A stretch of DNA of 8,120 bases. Origin: Candidatus Levybacteria bacterium RIFCSPLOWO2_01_FULL_39_10. Lineage in GTDB: Bacteria; Patescibacteriota; Microgenomatia; Levybacterales; UBA12049. The notes under the pieces were generated by a model. The model ran no database searches and was not told the DNA's origin. It worked only from the letters and a program-made list of their open reading frames with translations. The position numbers and the translations under genes are program-made. The stretch spans positions 9,418-17,537 of the forward strand of contig MFOV01000013.1 of the NCBI GenBank assembly GCA_001782515.1. The letters run 5' to 3'. Shown one piece after another: positions 1 to 5,475 of the stretch; positions within the stretch are counted from its first letter, which is position 1, and every line of letters starts with the position of its first letter.

Positions 1-2
1 CA

Positions 3-1646
3 AAACCCGGATCAACTTCAATTATTGTTCCCACTCTTGTTCCCCGGGGCGGTGTAAGCAATGTCAGCATGAGTGAATTTTCGGACGAAAAACAAAAGGG
101 CGAACAGCAAAAACAAGCGCCGTCTTTTGAGAGGCCAAGAGGCATTAGGGGTGTTGGGTTTAATGCTCGGAGAAGAGCAAAAAAAAGATTTCTAGATGCT
201 GCAGGCTATCTTACAAGGATTTTTAAAAGGTCTGCAATTGCATCGCTTGTTAGCTCTTTAACAGGAGCCCTAAGTTATGTGTTTGGGGCAGTTGTTGGTG
301 CTGTTGCGGGACTAATTGGAGCTGTGACAGGATTTCTTGCAGCACTCACTGCTCTTGCTGTAATAGGCGTTGGAGGGACGCTGTCCGCTGGTGCATTTGT
401 AGTTATTGGACTGATTTCAGCTGGTATTATTGCTTTTTTGGTAATAATTTTCGGAGCGTGCAACATACCGTATATTGATTTTATAGCAAAACAGTTAGGG
501 CTTTGCCCTGGAGGGGTTGTAATTACTGTCCCAAAAAATCCTGAGGGCGTAACTGTTTCCAAACAGGGTCCATTTAAAGTTGATAACGGGGAAAGCATTG
601 CCTATACGATAAAAGTTGAATACGATCCTGCCATCGCTACAACAATACCAGCTGAAGATTTAAACGTATATGATATTCCAATTTTTGAATACACTATTGG
701 CTCAAGAACAACGCCTGGTTACACACCAGGAACAGACGCATCAGGCAGAAATTATCTTTGGTGGGACCTAGGAGCCATATCTTCGGTTTTAAATAATGGT
801 AAATACATTTATAATTTTAATCTTACTGTTCGCCCGCAACAGCAGGACTTTAAAGCAATTAATGCAGTCTATGTAGCACAGTCTTTTCAGGAGATTCGGG
901 TTGAAGAACCACAAACCGATACAGGCGGAGATCCTGAGGCTTTAGGCCCGGGCACTACAAGCAGTGGTCCGCAGGTATTGGCCTGCGATGCCAGAACATC
1001 AGACGATATCTGGTACGGCGCGGACTGCGCGCCAAATGCAAGAACTTGCAATGGTAGATGGACTAATCAGATGGATAATACCAGAGATAATGTTAATGAT
1101 CTTGTAAGTAAGAATATCATAACTAGAACAAATATTGTGGGAACAGGTTATAATTTTGGTGATCCCAAGTGTTCATTTAATGCTGCAAGGAGAGGTAAAA
1201 TTATTAGAGAGTTTGAGCCAAATAATGAAAAAAGGGCGCTGTTTTATGAAGATATTGCCAAATGCGAGGGTACACCAAATAGTTTTGGAGCGCAAGATGG
1301 CCCGATTGGGCCCGCTGGACACTTTCAGATGAACGCTTCTCGCGGAAGGTTATTCAGACAGTGGGATCCGACTGATCCATTGAAAGGCGATATACCCTGG
1401 CAACGCCAAGTCCAAAATGCTATCAGATACAATAATAATGTTCAAAGGCCAATAAATAATGATTTTGAGTTTTGGGGCGTTGCAAGGTGCCTTTGTTATT
1501 ATCCGGGCTATAGAAATGAACCTGTATGTGATGACATTCGTAATGGGGGAAGGATAAGGCAGCCAAATGCTACCGATCCTGACACAGGTGTTCCTCTTTG
1601 CAGCGATTGCACAAGAACTCAAGGGCCTAAGGGATTAGGCGGATAG
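3..1646 (+). CDS. Large membrane-anchored surface protein with DUF11-like and probable lysozyme-like domains (5' end uncertain)
   Basis: Numbering is from the ATG at 69 (525 residues). Residues 1-54 are polar and very basic (NARRRAKKR at 32-40). Residues 55-130 are Gly/Ala-rich and hydrophobic, enough for two or three membrane segments. Residues 160-280 resemble a DUF11-type beta domain (VTVSKQGPFKVDNGESIAYTI, then WWDLG, then NFNLTV). Residues 390-460 look like a lysozyme/transglycosylase fold: IAKCEG with candidate catalytic Glu400, then GPAGHFQMN (417-420 GHFQ resembling the GxxQ motif), then a helix WQRQVQNAIRYNN. Twelve Cys, most after residue 300, suggest disulfides outside the cell. 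The protein probably sits in the membrane and cuts or binds peptidoglycan. The frame is open to base 3 with no stop and no Shine-Dalgarno before 69, so the gene may begin left of the window; the polar MSEFSDEKQK start is the alternative. I am sure it is coding, fairly sure of the membrane layout, and moderately sure of the lysozyme-like call. It lies 59 bases upstream of an M23 peptidase gene. Confidence 0.75.
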   Translation, partial: KPGSTSIIVPTLVPRGGVSNVSMSEFSDEKQKGEQQKQAPSFERPRGIRGVGFNARRRAKKRFLDAAGYLTRIFKRSAIASLVSSLTGALSYVFGAVVGAVAGLIGAVTGFLAALTALAVIGVGGTLSAGAFVVIGLISAGIIAFLVIIFGACNIPYIDFIAKQLGLCPGGVVITVPKNPEGVTVSKQGPFKVDNGESIAYTIKVEYDPAIATTIPAEDLNVYDIPIFEYTIGSRTTPGYTPGTDASGRNYLWWDLGAISSVLNNGKYIYNFNLTVRPQQQDFKAINAVYVAQSFQEIRVEEPQTDTGGDPEALGPGTTSSGPQVLACDARTSDDIWYGADCAPNARTCNGRWTNQMDNTRDNVNDLVSKNIITRTNIVGTGYNFGDPKCSFNAARRGKIIREFEPNNEKRALFYEDIAKCEGTPNSFGAQDGPIGPAGHFQMNASRGRLFRQWDPTDPLKGDIPWQRQVQNAIRYNNNVQRPINNDFEFWGVARCLCYYPGYRNEPVCDDIRNGGRIRQPNATDPDTGVPLCSDCTRTQGPKGLGG

Positions 1647-1663
1647 GTGTTAATCATTCTTGC

Positions 1664-1693
1664 TTGACTATAGCGCTTGAAACTATTTATTAT
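1664..1693 (+). promoter_or_regulatory. Candidate promoter for the M23 peptidase gene
   Basis: A -35-like TTGACT (1664-1669, 5 of 6) and a -10-like TATTAT (1688-1693, 5 of 6) are separated by 18 bases. The -10 ends 12 bases before the ATG at 1706, so the mRNA would have a leader of only about six bases, and no Shine-Dalgarno is present. It lies in the 59-base gap after the upstream gene. AT-rich sequence yields such matches by chance, so this rests on the -35/-10 pair. Confidence 0.5.
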
Positions 1694-1705
1694 TAAATTA
1701 CTGCC

Positions 1706-2362
1706 ATGAGAAAAATTAAGTATGGTTTATTAACCATATTGCTTTTAATCCCCTTGTTTCTTGTTTCATCTCAACAAACCCAAGCCCAGCTCGGCCAAAT
1801 CTGGGAAACAATCGTCGGTAATCCTCCAGAAGGTGAGCCAGCACCAGGTCCCGGCGGAGATGATGGTCTGGGTCCGGGCGAATTTAAACCACCCTTTAAG
1901 TGTGGATTGTCTTATGTCAACACCACTTATCCTGGCCACACCTATGCTGTGGACTTCAACCGTGCGCCTTATCCAAGTGCTGAAGACCGTGGAGATCCTG
2001 TCCGGGTAGTAGCAGATGGCAAGGTAGTTATGCGTATTAACGAATGTGGTCAAATCGTTCTCTCACATGATGGTGGATACGAGAGTTGGTACGGACACAT
2101 GCGCAACATAACTGTTAATAAGGGCGATAGGGTTCAGCTTGGTCAAAAAATCGGCGAAATCTCCGATGTTGCTATTAATAAACCAGGTGAATGTACTGCG
2201 ACCGGCGTCCACCTACACGCCCATCATATGAGATATGGTAATTACGTTAAACTTGCTTATCAAAATAATATGGGCGTTATTGAACCAAACCCATGGAGCC
2301 TTCCTGATCCTGACAGGCTTTATGAGGGTGAGCCGCCGAGAGTTTACGGGCAATGTCCTTAG
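1706..2362 (+). CDS. Secreted LytM-type M23 family metallopeptidase
   Basis: This 218-residue protein has a signal peptide: MRKIKYG, a hydrophobic core (8-20), then TQA before Gln28 as a likely cleavage site. A Pro/Gly/acidic linker (39-60) leads to the catalytic domain. Zinc-site motifs of M23 peptidases are visible: GHTYAVDF with His78 and Asp83, YGHM with His131, and GVHLHAH with the HxH pair His169/His171. The first motif has one more residue between His and Asp than the HxxxD of LytM, a variation I believe occurs in the family. GDPVRVVADGKV (96-107) and VQLGQKIGEISD (143-154) are the usual beta-strand landmarks. Four Cys (66, 114, 163, 217) could form two disulfides. Such enzymes cut peptide cross-bridges of peptidoglycan outside the cell; with all ligands present it is probably active. 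It follows the putative lysozyme-like surface protein, so the pair may attack glycan and peptide parts of the wall. The start is set by the signal peptide. Confidence 0.88.
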   Translation: MRKIKYGLLTILLLIPLFLVSSQQTQAQLGQIWETIVGNPPEGEPAPGPGGDDGLGPGEFKPPFKCGLSYVNTTYPGHTYAVDFNRAPYPSAEDRGDPVRVVADGKVVMRINECGQIVLSHDGGYESWYGHMRNITVNKGDRVQLGQKIGEISDVAINKPGECTATGVHLHAHHMRYGNYVKLAYQNNMGVIEPNPWSLPDPDRLYEGEPPRVYGQCP

Positions 2363-2394
2363 ATGATTGTTGAGAGTGTTGGTGTTTGGTTTTA

Positions 2395-2403
2395 TGCTAA
2401 AAT
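2395..2403 (+). promoter_or_regulatory. Candidate extended -10 promoter for the small membrane protein gene
   Basis: TGC followed by TAAAAT (5 of 6 to TATAAT) forms an extended -10. I see no good -35 at 16-18 bases. The hexamer ends 8 bases before the ATG at 2412, so transcription would begin almost at the start codon. AT-rich context makes this uncertain. Confidence 0.35.
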
Positions 2404-2411
2404 AGGTTGGT

Positions 2412-2687
2412 ATGAGTAAAAGGAATTTTAATAAAAGAGCGCTTTTGTCTCTCTTGGTCTTGGGAATAGTCTTGTTTTTAATATTCCTTTATCTTGTTTT
2501 TGCTACCATAACATCAACACCTTTTTTCCCAAACACCCCTCCTGATTCTCAAAAACAAGGAGAGGAAGGCGTATACCATACCCCTGGTGGGGCAGAGATA
2601 ATTTATGATCCAGAATATTTTACAGAAGAGGAGGTTAAAAAATTATATGAAGAGGGAAATAAATTACATAATTTCTATGAGGAGTAG
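2412..2687 (+). CDS. Small single-pass membrane protein of unknown function
   Basis: I do not recognise this 91-residue protein. The N-terminus is basic (MSKRNFNKR), followed by one strongly hydrophobic segment (about 11-31), a Pro-rich stretch (TPFFPNTPPDS, 36-46), a polar region, and an acidic C-terminal helix-prone part (TEEEVKKLYEEGNKLHNFYEE, 71-91). By the positive-inside rule the N-terminus is in the cytoplasm and the C-terminal two thirds outside; an uncleaved anchor is more likely than a signal peptide, as no small-residue cleavage site is obvious. It is 49 bases downstream of the M23 peptidase gene on the same strand, and converges on dnaN. Its place suggests a partner in the same surface process, but that is inference. 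The membrane segment and clean start/stop support a real gene. Confidence 0.65.
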   Translation: MSKRNFNKRALLSLLVLGIVLFLIFLYLVFATITSTPFFPNTPPDSQKQGEEGVYHTPGGAEIIYDPEYFTEEEVKKLYEEGNKLHNFYEE

Positions 2688-2746
2688 CGTCATTGATATG
2701 ATTAAATTCGTAAAAATATTTAAACGTAGTGATGGTAGTTACTCCT
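2680..2746. terminator. Possible bidirectional terminator between converging genes
   Basis: AGGAGTAGC (2680-2688) can pair with GTTACTCCT (2738-2746): nine pairs, one G-U. A further weak stem (CATTG 2691-2695 with TGATG 2730-2734) lies inside, with the palindrome AAATATTT (2714-2721) in the loop. The arms cover both stop codons. There is no T-run directly after either arm, so it is not a classical intrinsic terminator, and part of the symmetry arises because both genes end in GAG plus a stop codon. Confidence 0.2.
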
Positions 2747-3860
2747 GAATCCGAATAGGCATTATTATGTGGAGAAAGTTGTCTTCTTTTGGAATCCTGA
2801 ATACTCCAGGATTTAATGGCCCTGTCATCTCAAACGATATATCTTCACTCTCCATCGCTCCCAGAAAATCCAAAAGATATCGGCCGTTGAATGCGATCTC
2901 GTTTTCCTCCCCTTCTATTTTTGCATCAACCTCAACTTCGTTCTCTCCTAATTGGGGCGATGATGCGCTGAACTTTAATTTTCCGTTACCAATACTCAAT
3001 TTTATAATATTCGCCGCTTCCCTTGCAAAAACAAGGCACGACCTCACAGCATCTTCTGCCTCGGGCTTGTCAAAATACACTTTTGTGTCAAAATCGTCCG
3101 GTATTATTTTTTTATAGTCAGGATAATCTGATTCAATAAGTCTGCCGACTACCTCAGTATCTCCAACCCCAAACACAACCTGGTTGCTTTTTGAAGAGGT
3201 AAAAAGAGTTATTTTCTGGTCTTCCTCTTTTACTCCCAAAACTTCTTTTATGACGCGGGATGGAATAATAAGTTTGAGTGGTTCTTTTTTGGAACTTGCT
3301 TTTTTTGCAAAGCCCTGTCTTAACGAAAGCCTAAAGCCGTCTGCTGCAACAAGGTTAATCCCCACATCGGCCTCCTGTTTTTCAAAATATACTCCGGATA
3401 GCGCTGGGCGTCCGATATCAAGGGAGGCTGAAAAAACAACTTTTGCTGTTTCTTTTTTAAATTCTTCCTTATCAAATTCCGCAACCTTACTTCCTTTTTC
3501 TTGGTAAAGGCTTGGGAATTCGTCTGTTGGTGTTTTTGCAAAACTTGCTTTAACCTTCTCCGTAGTCAGGTTTATATTGTTTTCTTTTTCAGAAATTGTT
3601 ACTTTTTCCTGCGTTATACTAGTTACAAGGTCAAGAAAAGTTTTTGCAGAAACCGCTATTCTACCGTTTTTATTTACTTTTGCGGGAATCTTAATTCTTA
3701 TTCCTATTTCAAGATCTGTTGCGCAAATAAAAAGCCCATTTTTGTTCCCGTCTATTAAAAAATTAAGAAGTATTGGAAGTTGGGCTCTTTGAGATATTGC
3801 ATGATTTACAAAAGAAAGCCCGTTTTTCAGGTTTTCTAAAAGAATTACTGCTTCTAACAT
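2739..3860 (-). CDS. dnaN: DNA polymerase III beta subunit (sliding clamp)
   Basis: DnaN forms the ring clamp that tethers the replicative polymerase to DNA. With the start chosen here it is 373 residues, the normal family length of about 370. Landmarks in order: QLPIL (27-31) and ATDLEIGI (47-54) in domain 1; RPALSGV (151-157) and AADGFRLS (172-179) in domain 2; ESDYPDY (243-249), NGRYLLDFL (325-333) and the C-terminal MPIRI (367-371), matching the usual MPMRL tail, in domain 3. A GTG at 3920 in the same frame would add 20 residues, but these are hydrophobic, unlike the start of any clamp, and encoded by the origin-like tract, so ATG 3858-3860 is preferred. It follows dnaA on the same strand after a 124-base gap holding DnaA-box and trio-like sequences. 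No Shine-Dalgarno precedes the ATG. Identification is very secure; the start is fairly secure. Confidence 0.96.
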   Translation of the reverse strand: MLEAVILLENLKNGLSFVNHAISQRAQLPILLNFLIDGNKNGLFICATDLEIGIRIKIPAKVNKNGRIAVSAKTFLDLVTSITQEKVTISEKENNINLTTEKVKASFAKTPTDEFPSLYQEKGSKVAEFDKEEFKKETAKVVFSASLDIGRPALSGVYFEKQEADVGINLVAADGFRLSLRQGFAKKASSKKEPLKLIIPSRVIKEVLGVKEEDQKITLFTSSKSNQVVFGVGDTEVVGRLIESDYPDYKKIIPDDFDTKVYFDKPEAEDAVRSCLVFAREAANIIKLSIGNGKLKFSASSPQLGENEVEVDAKIEGEENEIAFNGRYLLDFLGAMESEDISFEMTGPLNPGVFRIPKEDNFLHIIMPIRIQE

Positions 3861-3872
3861 ATATAATATTTT
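3859..3872. other. Candidate DNA unwinding element (pure A/T run at the dnaN start)
   Basis: The fourteen bases 3859-3872 are all A or T, and the run continues to 3874. It lies directly beside the TAG-rich trio-like tract and overlaps the dnaN start codon. In the Bacillus-type origin the AT-rich unwinding element is next to the DnaA-trios on the side away from the DnaA boxes, which is the order seen here. The function is inferred from position and composition only. Confidence 0.4.
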
Positions 3873-3890
3873 TAGTAGTTGTAGTAGTAT
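3873..3890 (+). other. DnaA-trio-like tract (oriC unwinding signal)
   Basis: Six consecutive triplets read TAG TAG TTG TAG TAG TAT. DnaA-trios are repeats of 3'-(G/A)AT-5' on one strand, that is 5'-TA(G/A)-3', with the middle A most conserved; five of six triplets here keep it. The tract runs from the A/T element on its left to a box-like GGAGGATAA (3892-3900) on its right, and a perfect DnaA box in the orientation of E. coli R1 relative to its unwinding element follows at 3934. This order matches the basal unwinding module described in Bacillus subtilis. It is seen in sequence; activity is inferred. Confidence 0.5.
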
Positions 3891-3891
3891 A

Positions 3892-3900
3892 GGAGGATAA
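3892..3900 (-). promoter_or_regulatory. Degenerate DnaA box adjoining the trio-like tract
   Basis: GGAGGATAA matches TGTGGATAA (reverse complement of TTATCCACA) at 7 of 9 positions. It begins one base after the triplet tract, in the same orientation as the perfect box at 3934. Its two extra G's also give the short G-rich spacer expected between trio and box. It is weak alone and gains support from position. Confidence 0.35.
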
Positions 3901-3933
3901 GTGTAAAAAAGCAATAACACGAGCCCTAAAAAA

Positions 3934-3942
3934 TGTGGATAA
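3934..3942 (-). promoter_or_regulatory. Perfect DnaA box (TTATCCACA on the - strand)
   Basis: TGTGGATAA is the exact reverse complement of the consensus TTATCCACA bound by DnaA domain IV. It sits in the dnaA-dnaN gap, the classical origin position. It is the only exact match I found by eye. One-mismatch versions occur inside genes (4292, 5897, 5951), so an exact match here means more than the near matches. Confidence 0.8.
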
Positions 3943-3944
3943 AG

Positions 3945-3976
3945 TGTTTATAAAAAAGTTGATAAAATGTTTATTT
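3945..3976. promoter_or_regulatory. Phased array of degenerate DnaA-box-like sites
   Basis: After the perfect box at 3934 come TGTTTATAA (3945-3953, 7 of 9), AGTTGATAA (3957-3965, 7 of 9) and TGTTTATTT (3968-3976, weaker). With the perfect box the starts are spaced 11, 12 and 11 bases, close to one helical turn, so bound DnaA molecules would stack on one face of the helix. Individual sites are weak in AT-rich DNA; the phasing is the evidence. Confidence 0.4.
3950..3966 (+). repeat. 17-base inverted repeat flanking dnaA, left arm
   Basis: ATAAAAAAGTTGATAAA occurs here on the + strand and exactly in reverse complement at 5344-5360. With one mismatch the match extends to 21 bases, adding TGT. 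It lies 18 bases past the dnaA stop codon and overlaps the degenerate DnaA box at 3957-3965. Confidence 0.75.
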
Positions 3977-3984
3977 GGTGACTA

Positions 3985-5370
3985 TTAAGAATTGGGGTGT
4001 AAATCTGTTTGTTTTTCAACATGAAGATGTGCAAAAAAAGACATTCTTAAAAAGTCTCCGCGATAGTTTGCATCAGTAAGAAGATTTTCAATTTTTTCAA
4101 CGCCGTGCATAATAGTTGTATGATCCCGTCCTCCAATAAGGTTTCCTATTTCTGAATATGTTAACCCACCTTGTTTTTTAAGAACAAACATACAAACATG
4201 GCGCGCTCTAACAAGCATTGCGTCTCGCCTCTCCCCTTTTAATTGAGCCGGCTTAATTTTAAAAAACTCACAAACTTCTTTAATAATATCTTCTGGATAA
4301 AAGGCTTTGGAACGCAAAAACCCGCTTGATAACAGCACTTGTTTGGCGAGATGTGGGCTTGCAGCCTCCTCTTTTGTAGCAGCCTCAGTCATAACCCGAA
4401 GCAAAAGTCCTTCAAGTTCTCTTGTGTCTTCTGTTTTCTCGGCAATTATTTTGGCAGTTTCAATGTTTAAGTCAAAATTATATTTTTTTGCCTTAGTTAG
4501 AAGAATTGCGCACCGGAGTTCAAAATCCGGTGTTTCAATATCCACTGTCAGTCCTCCTGAGAAGCGCGAAATAAGACGCTTTTCTGTTTTTTTAAGCACT
4601 TGTGGCGCCCTATCCGAAGTTAATATGATTTGTGATGCGCGGTCAACCAAAATGTTAAATGTGTGAAACAGCTCTTCCTGGACTCTTTCTTTTCCTCCGA
4701 TAAACTGAATATCATCAATCATTAAAAGATCTAAGTTTCTAAATTTCTTTTTCATTTTTGCAGTCTCATTTCCCCTAATTGCTTCAACTACATCATTTGT
4801 AAAATCCTCACTGGTCATATATAAAATTTTTTTATCAGGAGCATTTTTATAAACTTCATTTGCAACAGCCTGCATTAGATGAGTTTTGCCGACCCCAACA
4901 GGGCCGTAGATAAAAAGAGGATTATATGCAGTTCCTATTTTTTTTGAAACTGCCTGGCTTGAAACATATGCAAGCTGGTTAGTTGCCGACACCGCAAAAT
5001 TTTGAAAAGTATAATCTGGACGCACTCTGGGCAGATGGCCGAACACCTTTTCCTGCCTGTTTGATGCGAACAAAGGCCCTGGAGGATCATTAGTATAAGA
5101 AGACACTGTCCCATTTGTCTTGGGAACAAAAATAAGTTTATTTTCGCGTCCTGTATTTGCATCAACGGAATCTTTAATGAGAGTGTAATATCTTTTATTA
5201 AGAAGATCAATTATCATAGTAGAGGGCGCTGCAATTGTTGCAACATTATCTTCCAAAGATAGTAAATATGTTCCTTTAAAAAGGGTCAGAAAGTTTGCGC
5301 TTGACACCTCGGTTTGAATTTCTGAGAGGATTTTTTTCCACAATTTATCAACTTTTTTATCCATAGACAT
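3985..5370 (-). CDS. dnaA: Chromosomal replication initiator protein DnaA
   Basis: DnaA is the AAA+ ATPase that binds origin DnaA boxes and opens DNA for the replisome. The 461 residues cover all four domains: N-terminal helicase/self-interaction domain (about 1-83, including LWKKILSEIQTEVSSANF), short linker (84-115), AAA+ domain (about 116-350) and DNA-binding domain (about 355-450). Walker A is GPVGVGKT (156-163), Walker B LLMIDD (215-220), sensor 1 ILTSDR (249-254), arginine finger in LISRFSGGLTV (Arg269), sensor 2 in TRELEG (Arg317). The signature helix-turn-helix is GGRDHTTIMHGVEKI (413-427). No key residue is missing. The ATG at 5370 is chosen; Met3 at 5364 is a possible alternative. 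No Shine-Dalgarno is seen, and a promoter abuts the ATG. It is divergent from the rpmH operon and upstream of dnaN, the usual origin layout; box-like sites over its first codons suggest autoregulation. Confidence 0.98.
   Translation of the reverse strand: MSMDKKVDKLWKKILSEIQTEVSSANFLTLFKGTYLLSLEDNVATIAAPSTMIIDLLNKRYYTLIKDSVDANTGRENKLIFVPKTNGTVSSYTNDPPGPLFASNRQEKVFGHLPRVRPDYTFQNFAVSATNQLAYVSSQAVSKKIGTAYNPLFIYGPVGVGKTHLMQAVANEVYKNAPDKKILYMTSEDFTNDVVEAIRGNETAKMKKKFRNLDLLMIDDIQFIGGKERVQEELFHTFNILVDRASQIILTSDRAPQVLKKTEKRLISRFSGGLTVDIETPDFELRCAILLTKAKKYNFDLNIETAKIIAEKTEDTRELEGLLLRVMTEAATKEEAASPHLAKQVLLSSGFLRSKAFYPEDIIKEVCEFFKIKPAQLKGERRDAMLVRARHVCMFVLKKQGGLTYSEIGNLIGGRDHTTIMHGVEKIENLLTDANYRGDFLRMSFFAHLHVEKQTDLHPNS
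5334..5365 (+). promoter_or_regulatory. DnaA-box-like cluster over the first codons of dnaA
   Basis: TTTTCCACA (5334-5342, 8 of 9 to TTATCCACA), TTATCAACT (5345-5353, 7 of 9) and TTATCCATA (5357-5365, 8 of 9) lie in one orientation with starts 11 and 12 bases apart, the same phasing as in the dnaA-dnaN gap but facing the other way. They cover codons 2-13 of dnaA, just downstream of its candidate promoter, so bound DnaA could repress its own gene or form a second half of the origin. They may also simply reflect the Lys/Asp codons of MDKKVDKLWKK. Confidence 0.4.
5344..5360 (-). repeat. 17-base inverted repeat flanking dnaA, right arm
   Basis: This is the exact reverse complement of 3950-3966 and lies inside the dnaA coding start, covering codons 4-9. 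It overlaps the box-like sites at 5345 and 5357. The two arms, about 1.4 kb apart, face each other across dnaA. Confidence 0.75.
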
Positions 5371-5376
5371 TTTAAA

Positions 5377-5407
5377 AGTTTACCAGACAGCGCCTTTTAA
5401 TTGTCAA
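5377..5407 (-). promoter_or_regulatory. Candidate dnaA promoter
   Basis: On the - strand a perfect -35 TTGACA (5402-5407) is followed after 19 bases by TAAACT (5377-5382, 4 of 6), preceded by TGG, an extended -10 signature. The hexamer ends six bases before the dnaA ATG, so transcription would start at or next to it, giving a leaderless mRNA. The spacer is two bases longer than ideal. A core TGGATAA (5419-5425) lies just upstream and could let DnaA act on this promoter. Confidence 0.5.
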
Positions 5408-5466
5408 TATCTTAAAAATGGATAAAACTAAATCTTTTCCAACCAATTTTAAAAACTTAAATTTTT

Positions 5467-5475
5467 TGATATAAT
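5467..5475 (+). promoter_or_regulatory. Extended -10 promoter of the rpmH operon
   Basis: TGA immediately followed by a perfect TATAAT (5470-5475) is a full extended -10 element. The -35 position at 17 bases (TTTTAA, 5447-5452) is poor, as is common for extended -10 promoters. Transcription would start near 5482, leaving a leader of about 45 bases before rpmH. It is the only well-placed promoter seen for the five-gene operon. Confidence 0.65.

Noticed and set aside
275..598. Open frame of 107 codons on the - strand
   Set aside because: It lies opposite the membrane and linker part of the large surface protein; its Pro/Ala/Thr-rich product is the shadow of Gly/Ala-rich codons, with no motif.
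3862..3867. Perfect TATAAT on the + strand
   Set aside because: It is inside a pure A/T run, has no -35, and would transcribe against dnaN and dnaA with no gene downstream.
3891..3896. AGGAGG as a Shine-Dalgarno for a + strand gene
   Set aside because: GTG at 3901 is followed at once by TAA and ATG at 3933 gives six codons, so no gene uses it; it fits better as the G-rich spacer/box by the trio-like tract.
4307..4666. Open frame of 119 codons on the + strand opposite dnaA
   Set aside because: dnaA is certain on the other strand and the product shows no family features; a shadow frame.
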